From assembly GCA_965371945.1 (NCBI GenBank), contig CBDVAK010000009.1, forward strand, positions 1-26,398: a DNA stretch of 26,398 nucleotides, written 5' to 3'. The position numbers and the translations under genes are program-made. Under the pieces are notes generated by a model, which searched no databases, was not told the DNA's origin, and saw only the letters and a list, made by a program, of their open reading frames with translations. Numbering within the stretch: the stretch's first letter is position 1; each line of letters starts with the position of its first letter. Positions 23,143 to 26,398 of the stretch are shown in pieces. This DNA is from CBDVAK01 sp965371945. Its GTDB lineage: Bacteria > Pseudomonadota > Gammaproteobacteria > Competibacterales > JAHEDQ01.

Positions 23143-25224
23143 TCACGACCGGCGTTGCAGGCGCGAGAAATCCGCAACCCAAAGAAACAGGGTCTCGAGT
23201 TGTTGAAGAATCGCCAGACGATTCGCCCGCAGCTGCGGATCTTCGGCCATGACCAGGACGTGGTCGAAAAAGCCGTCAACGGCGGGGCCCAGAGCCGCCA
23301 GTCTGGTCAGCGCTTCCTGATAGTTTCCAGATTCGATCAGCGGCTGAACCTGGGCCGCCATGCGCGCGACGGACGCCGCCAGTTCCTGTTCCGGTGCCTC
23401 GATCAGCAGCGCTTCGTCGATCTCTTCCGGGATAGTTTCGTCACTACGGCGGAGTATGTTGCGAATCCGCTTGTTGGCGATCTCCAGGCTGGCCGCCTGA
23501 GGCAGTTTGCGGAACTCCGCAACCGCCTTCAGGCGACCAGCGAAATCCCGCGGTGCGACTGGCTCACGCGCCAGAACGGCATCGAATTCATCGGCGTGGA
23601 AGCCCTGCTCGAGGGCATTGGCGCGCAGTCGCTCGACAATGAAATCATGCAGCTTCGACACGGTCTGCTGGGCCTGGATATGTTTGGGGAACCCCGCCGC
23701 CGCTGTATCGAGCAGGTGGCGCAAGGATAAGTCTGGTGGCGTATCGATCAGGATGCGCAGGACCGCCAGGGCGGATCTGCGCAACGCGAAGGGGTCGCTT
23801 GCGCCGGTAGGGTGTCTGCCAATCGAGAAAATACCGACCAGCGTGTCGAGCCGGTCGGCCAGCGCGAGGAGGCGGCCGTCGTCGCTGCTCGGCAGCACGT
23901 CACCCGCAAAGCGCGGTAGATAGTGCTCAGAGATGGCCAGCGCGACAGCGGCGGATTCGCCGTCGTGGAGCGCGTAGTGCCGGCCCATGATGCCCTGCAG
24001 TTCCGGAAACTCGTAGACCATCATCGTGAGCAAATCACACTTACACAGTTCGGCAGCGCGTTGGCATGATAGCTCTGGTTTGTCGGTCAGCGCTGCGATC
24101 GCCCCCACCAGGGCCACCACCCGATCGGTTTTGTCGGCGAGACTACCCAGTTTGTGTTCGAACATCATGGTGGACAATCTTGGGCGACGATGGCTGAGTC
24201 GAATCTTGCAGTCCTGCTGCCAAAAAAACTCGGCATCGGCCAGCCGTGCCCTGAGTACGCGCTGATTGCCCAGGACCACTTGTGTGGGATCGCGGCTTTC
24301 CAGGTTGGCCACGGTCACGAAGTGTGGCAGCAACTTGCCAGCCTGATCCACCACCGGGAAGTACTTCTGGTGATCTTGCATGGACGAGATCAGCGCCTCA
24401 TGGGGAACCTCCAGGAACCGTTCATCGAAAGCGCCGGTCATGGCCACCGGCCATTCCACCAGGGCAGTGACTTCATCCAGCAAGGGACCATCGAGGAGCG
24501 CGCCCCCACCGACCTGATGGGCAGCTTCCTGGACCTGGCCGCGAATCGCCCGTCGACGGCTGTCGTGGTCGGCTAGCACGTGTCCTTCGGTCTCCAGCAG
24601 AGACGCGTAAGTGGTCGGATCAGCGAGGTAGATGGGAGCCGGATGGTGAAAGCGGTGTCCCCGGGTGTAGCGTCCCGATTCGATCCCCATGATGGTTGCT
24701 GGTACAACTTCGCTGCCCAGAAGTATTACCAGCCAATGCAGGGGGCGGATAAACTCGTCATCGCCATCTCCCCAGCGCATGCGTTTGGGTATCGGTAGTT
24801 TGGCCAGTACCCCTTGTAGTAAACCGGGAATCAGCTCCGCCGCTTTGGCACCCGGCGCGCGGTGCCGGTGCAGCAGCCATTCTCCTCTGTCGGTGGACAG
24901 GGTCTCGAGGGCTTCGACCGTGACTGCACAGGAGCGCGCGAAGCCCTTTGCGGCGGCTGTGGGTTCACCTTGATCGTCGTAAGCGGCCGCCAGGGCGGGG
25001 CCGCGGCGCTCGATCACGCGATCCTCCTGGCTCATCATCACCTCGTCGAACAGGACAGCGATTCTCCGCGGGGTGGCGAATCGCTGGCTGGCAGCGGGTG
25101 ACAGTCCGGCTTTGTCGAGGGCCTCTGTTAGGGAATCCTGGAACCCCTTGGACAGGGCTTCGAGCGCCAGCGGCGGGAGTTCCTCGGTGCCGAGTTCGAC
25201 CAGCAGGCTCCGCGTCTCAGCCAT
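23143..25224 (-). CDS. glyS: Glycyl-tRNA synthetase beta subunit
   Basis: 693 residues (E. coli 689). It starts MAETRSLLVELGTEELPP, the standard GlyS opening, from ATG 25224 with AGGAGA nine bases upstream. It includes the HD-like domain region (LSEHYLPRFAGDVLPSSDDGRLLALADRLDTLVGIF) and a C-terminal DALR-type anticodon-binding helical domain. It forms the alpha2-beta2 bacterial GlyRS with glyQ, recognising tRNA(Gly). The start overlaps the end of glyQ by eight bases, which fits balanced synthesis of the subunits. Confidence 0.97.
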   Translation of the reverse strand: MAETRSLLVELGTEELPPLALEALSKGFQDSLTEALDKAGLSPAASQRFATPRRIAVLFDEVMMSQEDRVIERRGPALAAAYDDQGEPTAAAKGFARSCAVTVEALETLSTDRGEWLLHRHRAPGAKAAELIPGLLQGVLAKLPIPKRMRWGDGDDEFIRPLHWLVILLGSEVVPATIMGIESGRYTRGHRFHHPAPIYLADPTTYASLLETEGHVLADHDSRRRAIRGQVQEAAHQVGGGALLDGPLLDEVTALVEWPVAMTGAFDERFLEVPHEALISSMQDHQKYFPVVDQAGKLLPHFVTVANLESRDPTQVVLGNQRVLRARLADAEFFWQQDCKIRLSHRRPRLSTMMFEHKLGSLADKTDRVVALVGAIAALTDKPELSCQRAAELCKCDLLTMMVYEFPELQGIMGRHYALHDGESAAVALAISEHYLPRFAGDVLPSSDDGRLLALADRLDTLVGIFSIGRHPTGASDPFALRRSALAVLRILIDTPPDLSLRHLLDTAAAGFPKHIQAQQTVSKLHDFIVERLRANALEQGFHADEFDAVLAREPVAPRDFAGRLKAVAEFRKLPQAASLEIANKRIRNILRRSDETIPEEIDEALLIEAPEQELAASVARMAAQVQPLIESGNYQEALTRLAALGPAVDGFFDHVLVMAEDPQLRANRLAILQQLETLFLWVADFSRLQRRS

Positions 25225-26167
25225 GATTCGTCTCTCCTGGCTTGCATAGGGGGAATCCCAGGCGTTCACGTGACTGCACATAGGCCAGCGCAATCTCGCG
25301 GGTCAGTGAGCGGACCCGCAACAAGTATCGCTGGCGTTCCGTTACCGATACGGCGCTGCGGGCGTCGAGCAGATTAAAAGTGTGGGAGGCTTTGAGCGCG
25401 AACTCATAGGCCGGGATCGGGAGCTGGTCGGCGATCAGCCGCTGGCATTCCTTTTCACAGTCTTCGAACCATCTGAACAGCATCTCGGAGTCGGCGCATT
25501 CGAAGTTATACCGTGACATCTCGACTTCATTTTGATGGAAGATATCACCATAAAGAAGAGTGCCCGCCGGACCTTCGGACCAGCATAGATCGTAAATGCT
25601 CTCGACGCCCTGAAGATACATGGCAATGCGCTCGAGGCCGTAGGCGATTTCACCACTGACCGGTCTGCAATCCAAACCGCCGACCTGTTGGAAATAGGTA
25701 AACTGGGTGATCTCCATGCCGTTGAGCCAGACTTCCCAACCGAGGCCCCAGGCACCGAGGGTGGGGGATTCCCAATTGTCCTCGACAAAGCGTATGTCGT
25801 GAATCAAAGGGTCGATACCCAGAGCTTGCAGGGAGCCGAGGTAGAGGTCCTGGATTGCCAGCGGCGAAGGCTTGAGAATTACCTGAAACTGGTAGTAATG
25901 CTGCAAGCGGTTGGGGTTGTCACCGTAACGACCGTCGGTAGGGCGGCGCGAAGGTTGAACGTAGGCCGCACGCCAGGGCTCCGGGCCCAGCGCGCGGAGT
26001 GTAGTGGCAGGATGATTGGTGCCAGCACCCACCTCCATGTCGAATGGCTGTAGGATGCTGCAGCCTTGCTCTGACCAGTAGCCTTGAAGTGCCAGGATCA
26101 GCTTTTGAAAACTGCCAACATCGACATCGGAGACGCTGGTAGCGGTGTTTGGGACTGTGTTGGCCAA
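25217..26167 (-). CDS. glyQ: Glycyl-tRNA synthetase alpha subunit
   Basis: 316 residues. The class II catalytic core is intact: FQKLILALQGYWSEQGC, AAYVQPSRRPTDGRYGDNPNR, and then GWEVWLNGMEITQFTYFQQVGG. It makes glycyl-adenylate and holds the active site of the heterotetramer. No ATG or GTG is in frame before the conserved region. The TTG at 26167 is used, with AGAGGG seven bases upstream. The N-terminus is about 14 residues longer than in E. coli. A small hairpin (CCCT/AGGG, 26175-26186) overlaps this ribosome-binding site. The leader contains the palindromic element at 26211-26380. Confidence 0.95.
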   Translation of the reverse strand: MANTVPNTATSVSDVDVGSFQKLILALQGYWSEQGCSILQPFDMEVGAGTNHPATTLRALGPEPWRAAYVQPSRRPTDGRYGDNPNRLQHYYQFQVILKPSPLAIQDLYLGSLQALGIDPLIHDIRFVEDNWESPTLGAWGLGWEVWLNGMEITQFTYFQQVGGLDCRPVSGEIAYGLERIAMYLQGVESIYDLCWSEGPAGTLLYGDIFHQNEVEMSRYNFECADSEMLFRWFEDCEKECQRLIADQLPIPAYEFALKASHTFNLLDARSAVSVTERQRYLLRVRSLTREIALAYVQSRERLGFPLCKPGETNHG

Positions 26168-26210
26168 GGCCGGACCCTCTCGAGGGAATGCTCGTCAAAT
26201 GCGGTGCGTT

Positions 26211-26380
26211 AGTACCTCGCTCCACCTAATATCGCCTGCTCAGAGCCCCGCCAACACGCCAAGGCACGGCCCGCGGGCAATAGTGACTCTATTGCCAAGG
26301 GCTGTAACGCCGCATTGGCGTGTTGGCGGGGCTCCCTTCTGGGCTCGCTGACAATGCAATATTAGGCGGAATGAGGTACT
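26211..26380. repeat. 170-bp nested palindromic element in the glyQ leader
   Basis: Outer arms at 26211-26235 and 26356-26380 match at 21 of 25 positions as inverted repeats (AGTACCTC...CCTAATAT...GC). Inside is a perfect 20-bp pair at 26243-26262 and 26315-26334 (core GCCCCGCCAACACGCCAA). At the centre is GGCAATAG/CTATTGCC with a 5-nt loop (26276-26300 region). It has no coding frame. It looks like a non-autonomous mobile palindrome and shares no sequence with the one at 8343-8505. If glyQ is transcribed from beyond or at the window edge, its mRNA would carry this large hairpin. Confidence 0.7.
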
Positions 26381-26386
26381 AGTATA
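26381..26386 (-). promoter_or_regulatory. Possible glyQ -10 at window edge
   Basis: On the minus strand TATACT, preceded by GGC, lies just outside the palindromic element. The matching -35 would be beyond the window end, so it cannot be judged. Confidence 0.25.
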
Positions 26387-26398
26387 GCCTTTCACACC

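Noticed and set aside
25262..25277. TTCACGTGA core near the glyS/glyQ junction as a second parS
   Set aside because: Only the central 9 of 16 positions match. The outer TGT and ACA arms are missing and the site is inside glyQ coding sequence.
26168..26398. Glycine riboswitch or T-box ahead of glyQS
   Set aside because: The leader is explained by nested inverted repeats. No glycine-aptamer core or T-box sequence is visible, and T-boxes are not expected in gammaproteobacteria.

Overview
This window is the replication-origin region of a gammaproteobacterial chromosome. The order dnaA-dnaN-recF-gyrB-plsC-gmhB-glyS-glyQ to the right of the origin is the one known from Pseudomonas. The divergent leftward block rpmH-rnpA-yidC-mnmE with mnmG beyond it is the usual left arm. 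Base composition is moderately GC-rich, and the proteins read as those of a free-living or environmental gammaproteobacterium. No species can be named from the sequence alone.

Left arm (1-6184). At the edge lies the 3' end of an alanyl-tRNA editing (AlaX-type) gene on +. Convergent with it is a minus-strand signalling cluster, read right to left: a DUF6489 protein, a stand-alone receiver domain, a large membrane protein joining PAS and degenerate histidine-kinase regions to a DEDDh (DnaQ-type) 3'-5' exonuclease, a 64-residue two-helix membrane protein, and a CbrA-type sodium/solute-symporter histidine kinase that keeps its phosphoacceptor histidine. The two membrane genes at the end are one base apart. 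This cluster is the least conventional biology in the window: a transporter-like sensor, a loose receiver and a nuclease carrying a dead-looking kinase core.

Middle (6242-14938). mnmG is separated from mnmE by an opposed exeA-gspB pair (assembly factors for the type II secretin) preceded by a 163-bp palindromic element. The usual downstream partners of mnmG (rsmG, parA, parB) are not here, and yidD is missing between rnpA and yidC.

Origin (14939-16697). The rpmH/dnaA intergenic region holds divergent promoters and one near-consensus DnaA box. The dnaA/dnaN intergenic region holds two perfect TGTGGATAA boxes, two variants, AT-rich DNA and a box, then GC, then TAA-repeat arrangement resembling a DnaA-trio unwinding element, so oriC most likely lies there.

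Right arm (16698-26398). dnaN, recF and gyrB run on +. plsC, gmhB, glyS and glyQ run on -. A perfect 16-bp parS site (TGTTTCACGTGAAACA), inside a 26-bp palindrome, sits between glyS and gmhB about 6.5 kb from oriC. So ParAB-parS segregation should exist although parAB is not next to mnmG. The leader of glyQ is occupied by a second, unrelated palindromic element of about 170 bp.

No tRNA, rRNA, CRISPR array or complete transposase gene was seen.
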